The notes beneath the pieces are model-generated. The model ran no database searches, was not told the origin of the DNA, and saw nothing but the letters and a program-made list of their open reading frames with translations. Of a stretch of DNA of 15,167 nucleotides, positions 6,614 through 14,327 are shown piece after piece. Positions within the stretch are counted from its first letter, which is position 1, and each line of letters opens with the position of its first letter. The stretch comes from Flavobacteriales bacterium UBA6165 (GTDB lineage: Bacteria > Bacteroidota > Bacteroidia > Flavobacteriales_D > Crocinitomicaceae), in contig DIUF01000037.1 of assembly GCA_002422285.1 (NCBI GenBank), positions 1 to 15,167 of the forward strand, written 5' to 3'. Position numbers and translations under genes: made by a program.

Positions 6614-8275
6614 ATGATTATGAAAACAAAAATTATTTTTTCATCTGCTATTGTATTAGCGCTTTCGGTTACCACAACTAGCTTTGGTCAGCGTCCAGTA
6701 CCTGGTCAACCGATTGGAGGAGCAGTTAGCAATGCACCTAATGTATCTGCTGCGGGTTTGAAATGGGATAAAGCATTGAGATCGATAACCTTAGGAGAAG
6801 GTCAGGTTGTGAACGTTAAATTGGTAAGTCAACAAAAAGCCAATACATGGAATATCATCCGTAAAATTGCCCAACAAGCCATGTGTTTAAATGTTGAAGA
6901 AATTACTGGAACTCGATATGAAGACAAAATAATCGTTGATAATCCTGTCGACGTGGCTGCCAATTTGCTGCCAGGAATGATCATTGACGGCTCAAAACTT
7001 TTAAATGAGGGAAAAATTGTCCCTTTACATTTGAATAATCGGAAGCCTACCACTTTGAGTATATCTGCATCTGCAAGAAATAATGTTTTAGCCGTAAATG
7101 CACAGAATCCTCAGTTTTTTCAGGAAAGATTAAGGGAGGCCACAAACAGACTAAAATCTCCAGAAAACTTTTTTGGACCACCAAATATACAAGCCCAGAC
7201 TTTTGTTTACGAGTCAACATCTGAGAAATCAATGCAGCTTCAGGTTGGTGCTTCAGTTATGTTGCCTATGGGCGCTGTTTCTGCAAGTTTTGGGATGAAC
7301 AGCAACACAAAAACGTATAAATATATGCTCAGATTCGAACAAGCGTGTTTTGTGATTTCAGCGCGTAGTTTCGATAAGCCAGAAGATGTCCTAATTGATG
7401 CCAATCAACTGATTGGAGACGAACTTGGAATCAGCGAGGTTACATACGGAAGAGTATTGAATTTATTGATTGAAAGCACCGTGGACCTCACCAAAACCTC
7501 TTTTGCAATAGATGGTAAAGTGAACTGGGGAGCAGTATCAGCCTCTTTACAATCAGACTTTCAATCTTCTTCATTGAGTTCACAAGTCACAATTGCAACC
7601 TATACTGCTGGAATGCAGCCTTTCGTTGTTTCTAACATAAGTGATTTACCGAAAAGAATCGATGATTATTTTGCAAATCAATTTCAAAATGGTAACATCT
7701 ATGAGGCTGTTCCAATTTCATATAAACTAAGCGACTTGAACAACAAAAGTGTTTATCTTGAGGCCACTGCGAATGTTAGAGACCGAGGATGCGTCGCTAC
7801 GAACAAAGCTAGAATCAGCCTAAAAAGTATAGAGTTGATTGATGCAAATAATGATTCCAGGAAAATATACGGCACTTTAGGCATTCGACTTTTCTTAAAC
7901 AATACACCTATCAATTTGAATGGACAACCTTTTCCAAACAACCATCCAACTAATATGACGGAATTTAGGATTAACGTCGCTGACAAGGATCGTCCTCTAA
8001 CTGTAACATCAGCAAGTCCAAAGGTGTTTGAACCAGCTGAAAATGCTAATTTCGGCTTTATTTTTAATGACCTCAACCTAAGGATTCAAATAAATCCATC
8101 CATATCCAGGCAAAGGAATAATGCTGGTGATTTGACTTACAGCAGCGCTTCGAATTTCAACAGAACAATCAGAGCATCATTAACAAATGCGACAACTCAG
8201 CATCGTTTCATTTTAACTGCTGATGATAATTCTAGATTGGCCGTAACAATTGAACTTGAGCTGTTGCCTAACTAA
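6614..8275 (+). CDS. Cholesterol-dependent-cytolysin-family (CDC-like) secreted pore-forming protein
   Basis: The 553-residue protein has a signal peptide (about 1-25, ending TSFG before Q26); ATG 6620 is an equally good start. Several blocks follow the CDC/thiol-activated cytolysin order: LLPGMIIDGSKLL with KPTTLSIS (118-150); the strand/helix block SEKSMQLQVGASVMLP to RFEQACFVISA (203-250) that in CDCs surrounds the first membrane hairpin; VTYGRVLNLLIES (276-288), equivalent to the CDC VAYGR signature; and NIYEAVPISYKLSDLNNKSV (361-380), equivalent to the PISY motif before domain 4. The C-terminal part (about 395-553) is strand-rich but has no tryptophan and no ECTGLAWEWWR-like undecapeptide, so cholesterol recognition is unlikely. 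The region aligned to the CDC glycine-pair hinge reads TAGMQ, with only one glycine. CDC-like proteins of Bacteroidota are known and can act as two-component pores. Activity here is inferred; the gene stands alone, divergent from a two-component operon, and ends in a strong terminator. Confidence 0.8.
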   Translation: MIMKTKIIFSSAIVLALSVTTTSFGQRPVPGQPIGGAVSNAPNVSAAGLKWDKALRSITLGEGQVVNVKLVSQQKANTWNIIRKIAQQAMCLNVEEITGTRYEDKIIVDNPVDVAANLLPGMIIDGSKLLNEGKIVPLHLNNRKPTTLSISASARNNVLAVNAQNPQFFQERLREATNRLKSPENFFGPPNIQAQTFVYESTSEKSMQLQVGASVMLPMGAVSASFGMNSNTKTYKYMLRFEQACFVISARSFDKPEDVLIDANQLIGDELGISEVTYGRVLNLLIESTVDLTKTSFAIDGKVNWGAVSASLQSDFQSSSLSSQVTIATYTAGMQPFVVSNISDLPKRIDDYFANQFQNGNIYEAVPISYKLSDLNNKSVYLEATANVRDRGCVATNKARISLKSIELIDANNDSRKIYGTLGIRLFLNNTPINLNGQPFPNNHPTNMTEFRINVADKDRPLTVTSASPKVFEPAENANFGFIFNDLNLRIQINPSISRQRNNAGDLTYSSASNFNRTIRASLTNATTQHRFILTADDNSRLAVTIELELLPN

Positions 8276-8288
8276 TACTTTATAAGTC

Positions 8289-8320
8289 AAAGCCGACTCA
8301 AATATGAGTCGGCTTTTTTT
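8289..8320 (+). terminator. Rho-independent terminator after the CDC-like gene
   Basis: AAAGCCGACTCA (8289-8300) pairs perfectly with TGAGTCGGCTTT (8305-8316) around a four-base loop, and a run of seven Ts ends at 8320. It begins 13 bases after the stop codon at 8275. On the minus strand only three Ts follow the stem, so it is much weaker there for the convergent gene ending at 8403. The rest of 8276-8402 shows nothing else clear. Confidence 0.9.
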
Positions 8321-8402
8321 GTCCTTTAATTTAAATTTTCTTGGTGATTCATTTGAATCTCGGTCTTCAAAAAACTGGAAACCAAGCGAATCGAGAATTT
8401 AT

Positions 8403-8819
8403 TTAACACTTCCTGCAACTGAAAACCATACCGAACGAGTCATCATATAATTTGAAAACAAACTCCGTTTTAGATATTTTAATCACTTCCATTTTTAAGT
8501 TCATATCTAGGCTTTCATTGCTCAAGTGAAATACATTCTGCTCATCACTGGCAAGAATAGTCATGGCTTCCTCAATTGCTTCTTCTACTGTAGATCCTTC
8601 AGAGACTGCGATAAAAAGATTGTCTTTGTTGATATAAAACCTTGAGTTGGCAATCTCTAAATTAAACTCTACCAACTCCTCGTCGGTAATTGGCTCATCG
8701 ATGCTCCAAGCTTCCAGAACTTCTACCAAACACCAAGTGCCATTCATCTCAGACCTTTGTTCTTGAGCAGAAAGAGCCAAAGATGACAACAATAAGAAAC
8801 CAAGAGCTAAAGCCTTCAT
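8403..8819 (-). CDS. Small exported protein of unknown function (lipocalin-like at best)
   Basis: The protein has 138 residues: a signal peptide (MKALALGFLLLSSLALSAQ), then a domain starting EMNGTWCLVEV and closing with SKTEFVFKLYDDSFGMVFSCRKC. The 'GTW.LVE' opening followed by strand-like segments recalls small lipocalin-like proteins, but an acidic helical insert (STVEEAIEEAMTILASDEQ) interrupts it and the resemblance is weak. Two cysteines lie at the very end and one near the start, and could form a disulfide in the periplasm. It begins 24 bases after the tadA stop and is probably co-transcribed with it, though no functional link is evident. Confidence 0.7.
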   Translation of the reverse strand: MKALALGFLLLSSLALSAQEQRSEMNGTWCLVEVLEAWSIDEPITDEELVEFNLEIANSRFYINKDNLFIAVSEGSTVEEAIEEAMTILASDEQNVFHLSNESLDMNLKMEVIKISKTEFVFKLYDDSFGMVFSCRKC

Positions 8820-8843
8820 AAATTATTTTTCGACGAAGTTAGC

Positions 8844-9290
8844 TTATCCTCTTTTCTTTTCAAAAAAACGTTTTACTATTTCTGAACATTCCTCTGCCAA
8901 AACACCACCAATGATTTGAGTCTTGGGATGAAAGAGCTCATTCCCAAATCTCAATGCACCTCTTTTAGGGTCAGATGCACCATAGACGATTCTCGAAATT
9001 TGTGACCAATAGAGCGCACCAGCACACATCACACAGGGTTCGAGGGTAACATAGAGTGTACAATCCGTCAAATATTTACCGCCAATATAATCGGCACCCG
9101 CTGTAATGATTTGCATCTCGGCATGAGCTGTGGCGTCATTAAGCAATTCGACATAATTGTGAGCACGAGCAATGACATCGCCACCAGCAACCAAAACAGC
9201 ACCAACAGGCACCTCATCTGCATCAAATGCATTGTGGGCTTGTTGCAGCGCTAGTTTCATGAAATAATCGTCTTTTTTAGAGAATAGCAT
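8844..9290 (-). CDS. tadA: tRNA-specific adenosine deaminase
   Basis: The 148-residue length suits TadA, which converts adenosine 34 to inosine in the anticodon of tRNA-Arg(ACG) so that one tRNA reads CGU, CGC and CGA. Zinc and catalytic residues of the cytidine/deoxycytidylate deaminase fold are visible: HAE at 56-58 (zinc ligand H56, proton shuttle E58) and PCVMC at 85-89 (zinc ligands C86 and C89), preceded by the characteristic TLYVTLE. DEVPVGAVLV (25-34) and DPKRGALR (107-114) also match the family. It is cytoplasmic with no signal peptide. The start at 9290 gives MLFSKKDDYFMKLALQQA; the second methionine at residue 11 is a possible alternative. It is a housekeeping gene placed between two accessory regions. 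Confidence 0.95.
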   Translation of the reverse strand: MLFSKKDDYFMKLALQQAHNAFDADEVPVGAVLVAGGDVIARAHNYVELLNDATAHAEMQIITAGADYIGGKYLTDCTLYVTLEPCVMCAGALYWSQISRIVYGASDPKRGALRFGNELFHPKTQIIGGVLAEECSEIVKRFFEKKRG

Positions 9291-9367
9291 GGCTCAAAAA
9301 TACATCAAAATAGAAAGGCTTAATACCGTGGCAATGAATTATAAGCAATTCAATAAGTAATTAAACT

Positions 9368-9402
9368 AAAAAAGTCCACCTCAAAATTTGAAGTGGACTT
9401 TT
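9368..9402 (-). terminator. Rho-independent terminator after the T9SS protein gene
   Basis: Read on the minus strand, AAAAGTCCAC (9402-9393) pairs with GTGGACTTTT (9379-9370); inside, one mismatch separates a further TCAAA/TTTGA pairing. A run of six Ts ends at 9368. It lies about 70 bases after the stop at 9470. The remaining 9291-9367 and 9403-9469 hold the short upstream region of tadA and no gene I can support. Confidence 0.8.
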
Positions 9403-9469
9403 GCGAGTAATATCATGAGCATTAATTACTCACCGCGAAAAAAATTTTAGGGTTCAAACGAACAAGCAA

Positions 9470-11257
9470 TTAATCTGCAATTATGATGCGTTCAACGCGC
9501 TGTGTATTTTGTGTAGCCAAACGCACGAAGTAAATACCTGCACCAACTTGAGTTAAATCAATTTGTTCATTCAGTGAAGCTCCAGCAATCAAACCATTTT
9601 TAATTACTCTGCCTTGAGCGTCTGTAATTACATACTCTACCTGCGTGGCATCGGTTGAACCTTGAATATTAATCACACCATTTGATGGATTAGGATTAAC
9701 TGTCAACGCTGATAACTCGTTCGACTCAATAGATACTTGATCACATCCAACACAAGCGTTCCAACATACTACAGGCAGCGTTATGTTTTCAGTAACCACC
9801 AATGTTCTATTCGTAAACTCTCCAGTAGTCACAGTGCATGATGAACCAGCCGTTAAAGCTTCTTGCCCTGCCCAGTTGTCATAAGAGAATTTGTATTCGT
9901 ATGTTCCATCTTCGAGTGTGATTGTAATTTCCCAAATATCATCCGTTGAGTTAGCCATAGGCGCACAGTTTCCACACCAGTTGTTAAATGTTCCATTCAC
10001 TTCAGGCGTTGTATAAGTGCCATCGTAATCTGCCATATCAACACGGAAAGTTACGGTTCTCGCCGTAGAGCCGTCACACGAAGTACAGCTGCTCCAGCAA
10101 ACCGCAGGAAGAGTTGCGGCCTCTGTTACGACCAATGTTCTATTTGTAAATCCAAAAGATGTAACTGTACAAGGAGCACCTTCAACTAAAGTTTCTTGCC
10201 CTTCCCAGTTATCATGAGAATACTTGAATTCGTAGTTTCCTGGCTCCAAATCAATTGTCAACTCCCAAATTGTTCCGGTGGTATTAACCATTGGCGCACA
10301 GTTTCCACACCAGTCATTGAATGTTCCATTCACTTCTGGGGTTGTAAATGTTCCAGCGTAATTAGCCATATCCACACGGAAAGTGATTGGAACAGCTGTA
10401 CCACCACCGCCACCACCAAGAGTAGTTTCTGTAACGATAGCCGGTGTAGAATACAACATGTCAACTGTGTTGTATTGAAACAACCAAATTGTATATTCTG
10501 TTGCACTTTGCAAACCAGTCAGATTAAATCCAAATGGATTGATGCCTTCACCATCACCAGCCGTTGAACCGAATGTGTATTCTGTAGCGTCTTGAGGATT
10601 TGCAGGAGCACTAGCCGTTGGAGAATAGAACAAGCGATAAACCACATTGCCACCAACTTGGTTTGGACCACAAGCAACAAAAACACTAGATTCTGTTGGT
10701 GTATTGGCAACCAATCCAGCAGGTTGTGAAGGCGGAGCAACTGAAGAAGAAGGCTGAAGAACGACATTGTCAATGTAAACTTCGTCGTTGCTTGTTCCCA
10801 TTTCAAAACCTAATTTCATAGCTCCATAAGTGTTATTCACAACAAAAGTTGCCTGATATGTAGCCATAGTGTTGTTTATGGTATAGTCCTGAACAGAAAT
10901 TGCTGCAAATCCACCACCATCTTCACCAAAATACATTCTTAGTGGGCGGCTTGCGGCATTTGTTCTTGCCTGAAACGTAATTTCGTATGTTTCACCAATC
11001 ACCAATGATGCTATTTGTCCAGATGTCAACTCCTGATTCAATTGAACCCACCAAGTTGCACCACCAGCACCAACAATACCAGTAATATTTGCTTCGTTGT
11101 TATTTGCAGAATAATTCGCGTTTACACCCTCCCAACTCGCCAAAAACGTGCTCCAAGAGTTTAATCCATTACTAAAATCACCGTTGACAACAACGTTTTG
11201 ACCGAACGCTAAACCGTTTAGCATCAAGACAAATAAGAGTAAAATTCTATTTTTCAT
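9470..11257 (-). CDS. T9SS-exported multidomain carbohydrate-binding protein
   Basis: Starting at ATG 11257 the protein has 595 residues; a TTG at 11275 would add six residues but lies within the predicted -7 box. A signal peptide (MKNRILLLFVLMLNGLAFGQ) is followed by a CBM4_9-like module (about 21-167; opening NVVVNGDFSNGLNSW, closing VYIDNVVLQP), an Fn3-like module (about 177-279), a six-glycine linker (281-286), two closely similar Cys-rich domains (290-394 and 401-505), and a T9SS type A C-terminal sorting domain (about 514-595; VNPNPSNGVINIQG, then ITDAQGRVI and GAGIYFVRL). The sorting domain directs export through the gliding-motility/type IX machinery to the surface or medium. No catalytic domain is visible, so it probably binds glycan on the surface. 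It lies downstream of the beta-glucan operon, with its own promoter and terminator. Confidence 0.9.
   Translation of the reverse strand: MKNRILLLFVLMLNGLAFGQNVVVNGDFSNGLNSWSTFLASWEGVNANYSANNNEANITGIVGAGGATWWVQLNQELTSGQIASLVIGETYEITFQARTNAASRPLRMYFGEDGGGFAAISVQDYTINNTMATYQATFVVNNTYGAMKLGFEMGTSNDEVYIDNVVLQPSSSVAPPSQPAGLVANTPTESSVFVACGPNQVGGNVVYRLFYSPTASAPANPQDATEYTFGSTAGDGEGINPFGFNLTGLQSATEYTIWLFQYNTVDMLYSTPAIVTETTLGGGGGGTAVPITFRVDMANYAGTFTTPEVNGTFNDWCGNCAPMVNTTGTIWELTIDLEPGNYEFKYSHDNWEGQETLVEGAPCTVTSFGFTNRTLVVTEAATLPAVCWSSCTSCDGSTARTVTFRVDMADYDGTYTTPEVNGTFNNWCGNCAPMANSTDDIWEITITLEDGTYEYKFSYDNWAGQEALTAGSSCTVTTGEFTNRTLVVTENITLPVVCWNACVGCDQVSIESNELSALTVNPNPSNGVINIQGSTDATQVEYVITDAQGRVIKNGLIAGASLNEQIDLTQVGAGIYFVRLATQNTQRVERIIIAD
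9743..10390 (-). repeat. Intragenic tandem duplication encoding two Cys-rich domains
   Basis: Segments 10076-10390 and 9743-10057 encode 105-residue domains aligned without gaps, offset by 111 residues. Shared blocks include TFRVDMA, TTPEVNGTFN, WCGNCAPM, CTVT and FTNRTLVVTE, and each copy ends in a VCW..C..C cysteine cluster. Each copy has six cysteines at equal positions. The WCGNCAP and NW/GQE patterns recall small starch-binding or E-set-like domains in flavobacterial surface proteins. Most positions are identical by eye, indicating a recent or selected duplication. Confidence 0.9.
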
Positions 11258-11272
11258 AAGATTAATTTTTGC

Positions 11273-11302
11273 CAAATATATTGCTTTTTGTCAAACAAAC
11301 AA
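11273..11302 (-). promoter_or_regulatory. Predicted Bacteroidota-type promoter of the T9SS protein gene
   Basis: On the minus strand TATATTTG (11280-11273) is an exact match to TAnnTTTG, with TTG at 11302-11300 exactly 19 bases upstream as a -33 element. The predicted transcription start lies near 11268-11266, about ten bases before the ATG at 11257. The rest of 11276-11376, between this gene and the kinase operon, shows no convincing terminator. Confidence 0.6.
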
Positions 11303-11376
11303 TAAGTATGTGTTAAAAAATTGATTTTCCTGATGTAAAAAACAACATAACAATAGCTTAAGACGATAAATCAGAA

Positions 11377-12249
11377 CTAAACCGTGATGGTTTTCCTTGC
11401 ATGATAAGCCACTAACTCATCAATTGGGCATTGCGTAATTTTTGCGATTTGCATGTCGTACTTTTGAACCACTTTTTCCAAAATGGGTCTGAAATAGAAT
11501 GCAATTGAACCTACAAATCCTAAAGAATAGGACGCATAATCGGCATACGGTTTTATCCTTACTTCAAAAAATTTCATGAACCCCTCTTCGATTATCGCGT
11601 TCAGTGTAGGATTATTTGGATGCTGGGAATAGAATTTTGCAAACTTCGCCAAAAAAACATTCGGGCTTGGTTCGCGGTAAGTGGCGTTTAAAATTTGTTC
11701 TTTGCTCAATTTGAAGGTTTCCTCAAAAGAATGAGTCAAATTTTTATCCAACTGATCCATAAGGTATCGGCGCACCAATTCTTTACCTAGATAAGAACCA
11801 CTGGCCTCATCTCCGAAAATATAACCATGAGAAGGCACATTGTCTATCACCTTGTTGTTTTCCCATACACAAGAATTAGAACCGGTGCCAATAATACAAG
11901 CAATACCACGTTGATCACCCAAGGTAGCAACGGCCGCAGCCTCCAAATCGTGATTTATTTTAATAAGCGCATTTTTAAAAATTGGTTGAAGCGCTTTAGC
12001 CACAATCTCATTCTTTTCTACAGAAGAACAACCTGCACCATAAAAATGTACTTCAGCAACTTGATCCAATACATTTTCGAGATGAGCAAAACCCTCTTCA
12101 ACTTCAGCAAAAATCAATTCTGAAGATTGAAAATAGGGATTAAAACCAATCGTTCTGATTTTATCTACATGCTCGCCATTTTGGTGTATCACCACCCAAT
12201 CTGTTTTGGATGAGCCACTGTCTGCTACTACTATTAATCTATTTGTCAT
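11377..12249 (-). CDS. BadF/N-acetylglucosamine-kinase-like sugar kinase
   Basis: The 290-residue cytoplasmic protein has the ASKHA-fold ATPase landmarks: phosphate-1 motif DSGSSKTDW (10-18), an NHDLEAAA stretch with a likely catalytic D101, phosphate-2 motif IIGTGSNS (119-126), HGYIFGDEASGSYLG (141-155) and the adenosine motif GFVGSIA (244-250). This is the BadF/BadG/BcrA/BcrD group that includes N-acetylglucosamine kinases, and the short length fits sugar kinases rather than dehydratase activators. Its ATG overlaps the stop of the upstream glycosidase gene by four bases (ATGA), so the two are coupled. The neighbours degrade a beta-glucan-like polymer, so the substrate could be glucose or a glucosamine derivative released in the cytoplasm; the sequence alone does not decide. 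Confidence 0.85.
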   Translation of the reverse strand: MTNRLIVVADSGSSKTDWVVIHQNGEHVDKIRTIGFNPYFQSSELIFAEVEEGFAHLENVLDQVAEVHFYGAGCSSVEKNEIVAKALQPIFKNALIKINHDLEAAAVATLGDQRGIACIIGTGSNSCVWENNKVIDNVPSHGYIFGDEASGSYLGKELVRRYLMDQLDKNLTHSFEETFKLSKEQILNATYREPSPNVFLAKFAKFYSQHPNNPTLNAIIEEGFMKFFEVRIKPYADYASYSLGFVGSIAFYFRPILEKVVQKYDMQIAKITQCPIDELVAYHARKTITV

Positions 12250-13514
12250 TGTACTAAAAATGGAATATTTGCTGTGGCCACATTGTTGTTGCCATCAAAA
12301 ACGTAAATAAAAAGTCTATACTGGCCGGCTTTTGGCGCCTCGAATTGAACAGAACTACTCCTGCGAGTGCCGCGATTGAAAACACCACGCAAAGGTTTCG
12401 GTGCAATTTCGGCATCACCTCCTGATTTTTTATCTGTACTTTCAGGAACAACCTGCCAGATGTAAGTGAGTTTATCTTTATCCAAGTCGGTTGACTGAAC
12501 CAAGGCTGAAACAAGTTGACCCGGGGCAAAAACAATGTTCTGATTGGCTACTCTGCCATCCAACAAAAAAGTATCGATGCTTGGCGCACGATTCTGTGGC
12601 TCTTTTCCACTCCATCCGCGAATAAGTACATCCATAACAGAAGTTTGCTCGCCAGATTCCAAAAACAAATTAAACCAAGTGGCCGTATGCTCTTGTTTAT
12701 TTCCCCAAAGAAAGACATATGATCCTAAACAATGTTTTGTGTCAGACATGATAGCCTCCATGCTCTTTCTGTACGTTTCTGCTTTTTGGGTACTGGTTTC
12801 TTCAATGCTCGCGCCCCAAGTGGTTTTTTGTACTTCCCAATAACCATAAGGACCCCATTCAGCAACGATGTATGGTTTGCGCCAACCATAAACTTGCACG
12901 GCGCCTGGTAAATAGGAAATATCGCCATAGGTATTAACACCAAGAATATCCAAACTTGGTGTGTAACGGTTTATTAACTTGACTTCCGCCACATCCAATC
13001 CAGCAGTAACCGCCATAGTGGGATGATTGGGGTCTTCTTCCTTTACCATTTTACAGATGTCTTCCAAATGTTTCCAAACCTCAAAATTGGAATAGTCCAA
13101 ATCCATTTCATTGCCAACGCCCCAAAGTAAAATCGCCGGATGGTCTTTGTATTTGCGCACAATTCTTCGAAATTCTTCGAGTTGTCCCTTAACAGCTGCT
13201 TCGTTTGTATAATCAAAACCTTGTCTTTCTTGACCCATCCAAATACCGAAGCAAACAGTGAGACCTAATTTATGTGCTTCATCGAGAATTTTGTCTGTTT
13301 CGTCTGAAATACCCCAAGTGCGAATAGAATTGCCTCCATAGCGCTTCAACTCTTCCAGTTTTACTGTGCCTCCAGCTCCTTTTATGTAATATGGTTCACC
13401 ATTGCGTAAGAGTTGAAACGAGCCGTCAGCAAGCGTCACGATTTCCACTTTAGAAGCCTGTGCGTGAAGCCCAAGAACAGACAAAACAAAAAAGAACAGC
13501 ATCAAACTCTTCAT
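12246..13514 (-). CDS. Clan GH-A glycoside hydrolase with C-terminal Ig-like domain
   Basis: The 422-residue protein has a signal peptide (about 1-19, ending LHAQ), a TIM-barrel-like region (about 25-300) and a C-terminal beta-sandwich (about 308-422; NRAPSIDTFLLDG, then QYRLFIYVFDGNNNVATA). The barrel shows GNSIRTWG at an early strand, WGVGNEMD with the probable acid/base E136 at strand 4, and IVAEWGPYG with the probable nucleophile E219 at strand 7, the clan GH-A arrangement. It resembles the 'GH2 TIM-barrel-like' enzymes of Bacteroidota; a GH158-type endo-beta-1,3-glucanase is an attractive alternative given the GH16 and GH3 neighbours, but I cannot settle the family by eye. It starts nine bases after the GH16 gene and overlaps the kinase gene by four bases. 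Confidence 0.85.
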   Translation of the reverse strand: MKSLMLFFFVLSVLGLHAQASKVEIVTLADGSFQLLRNGEPYYIKGAGGTVKLEELKRYGGNSIRTWGISDETDKILDEAHKLGLTVCFGIWMGQERQGFDYTNEAAVKGQLEEFRRIVRKYKDHPAILLWGVGNEMDLDYSNFEVWKHLEDICKMVKEEDPNHPTMAVTAGLDVAEVKLINRYTPSLDILGVNTYGDISYLPGAVQVYGWRKPYIVAEWGPYGYWEVQKTTWGASIEETSTQKAETYRKSMEAIMSDTKHCLGSYVFLWGNKQEHTATWFNLFLESGEQTSVMDVLIRGWSGKEPQNRAPSIDTFLLDGRVANQNIVFAPGQLVSALVQSTDLDKDKLTYIWQVVPESTDKKSGGDAEIAPKPLRGVFNRGTRRSSSVQFEAPKAGQYRLFIYVFDGNNNVATANIPFLVQ

Positions 13515-13523
13515 CGCTTCAAA

Positions 13524-14324
13524 TTATTGATAAACACGCACATAATCAACCTCCATATAACGAGGAGATGTGAGCGCTTGAACATTAATATTCCCTCCTA
13601 AGTTGCCACCAATAGCAGTGTTCAGCAAGATATGAAATTTTGCGTCAAATGGCCAAGTTGGACCAACATCAGGGTCGTCGCGACCAATGCGTTGGGTCAC
13701 CACATCATCTATATACCACACGATTTCTGTTTGGTCCCATTCAACTGCATAAACATGGAATTGTGAACTTGCAGTAGTAAACGGAATGTCAACTCCCTTG
13801 TATTGGTGATTGCCTTGTGTGTTCGCAAAATGGATGTAATGTAAAATGCTGTTGGGCAAATTACCTACATATTCCATGATGTCAATTTCACCACTGATTG
13901 GCCATGGTTGAGAAGCATTGGACGGCAACATCCAGAAGGCATGCCACAAACCAGCAATGTTATCCATGCGGATTCTGGCTTCAACGCGACCATATTTAAA
14001 ATCACCACGATTCAAAGATCTAATGCGGGCAGAAGTATAATCCATGCCTTGAAAGGTTTCGCGCTGAGCACGGATGCGCAACATGCCGTTTTCGACAGAA
14101 ATGTTCTCTTTTCTATAAAACTGCGCCTCATTATTACCCCATAAATACAAACCTACAGAGCCTCCAGTGCCCAATTGAACTTCCCATTTAGATTCATCAA
14201 GTTCGGAGCCATCAAACTCATCAGACCAAACCAAAACCCTGAAGTTTTCTGGTGGATCGCTCTGTTTGCATCCCGTTGAAAGAACGAGTGTCAAAGCCAT
14301 TAAAGAATACATCAGTCGTTTCAT
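13524..14324 (-). CDS. GH16 endo-beta-1,3-glucanase (laminarinase-type) lipoprotein
   Basis: The 266-residue protein starts with a lipoprotein signal peptide ending LSTG before C19, so it should be lipid-anchored in the envelope. The GH16 catalytic motif GEIDIMEYVG places the nucleophile at E146, the assisting D148 and the acid/base at E151; the extra residue (EIDIME) is the beta-bulge form found in laminarinases and related enzymes. Other family features are VWSDEFDGSELDESKW at the start of the fold, YGRVEARIRM (111-120), GLWHAFWMLP (125-134), and HVYAVEWDQTEIVWYIDD (190-207). The length is that of a bare catalytic domain without a binding module. It begins three bases after the GH3 stop. 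Cleavage of internal beta-1,3-glucan bonds is likely; lichenin or another beta-glucan cannot be excluded. Confidence 0.93.
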   Translation of the reverse strand: MKRLMYSLMALTLVLSTGCKQSDPPENFRVLVWSDEFDGSELDESKWEVQLGTGGSVGLYLWGNNEAQFYRKENISVENGMLRIRAQRETFQGMDYTSARIRSLNRGDFKYGRVEARIRMDNIAGLWHAFWMLPSNASQPWPISGEIDIMEYVGNLPNSILHYIHFANTQGNHQYKGVDIPFTTASSQFHVYAVEWDQTEIVWYIDDVVTQRIGRDDPDVGPTWPFDAKFHILLNTAIGGNLGGNINVQALTSPRYMEVDYVRVYQ

Positions 14325-14327
14325 AGT

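Noticed and set aside
9295..9302. TATTTTTG on the minus strand as the tadA -7 box
   Set aside because: It ends only four bases before the start codon and lacks a matching -33 element, so it is not a convincing promoter for that start.
9405..9431. GAGTAAT / ATTACTC hairpin near the T9SS gene end as a second terminator
   Set aside because: The arms are only seven AT-rich base pairs around a 13-base loop with no T run after them; the hairpin at 9368-9402 is far better.
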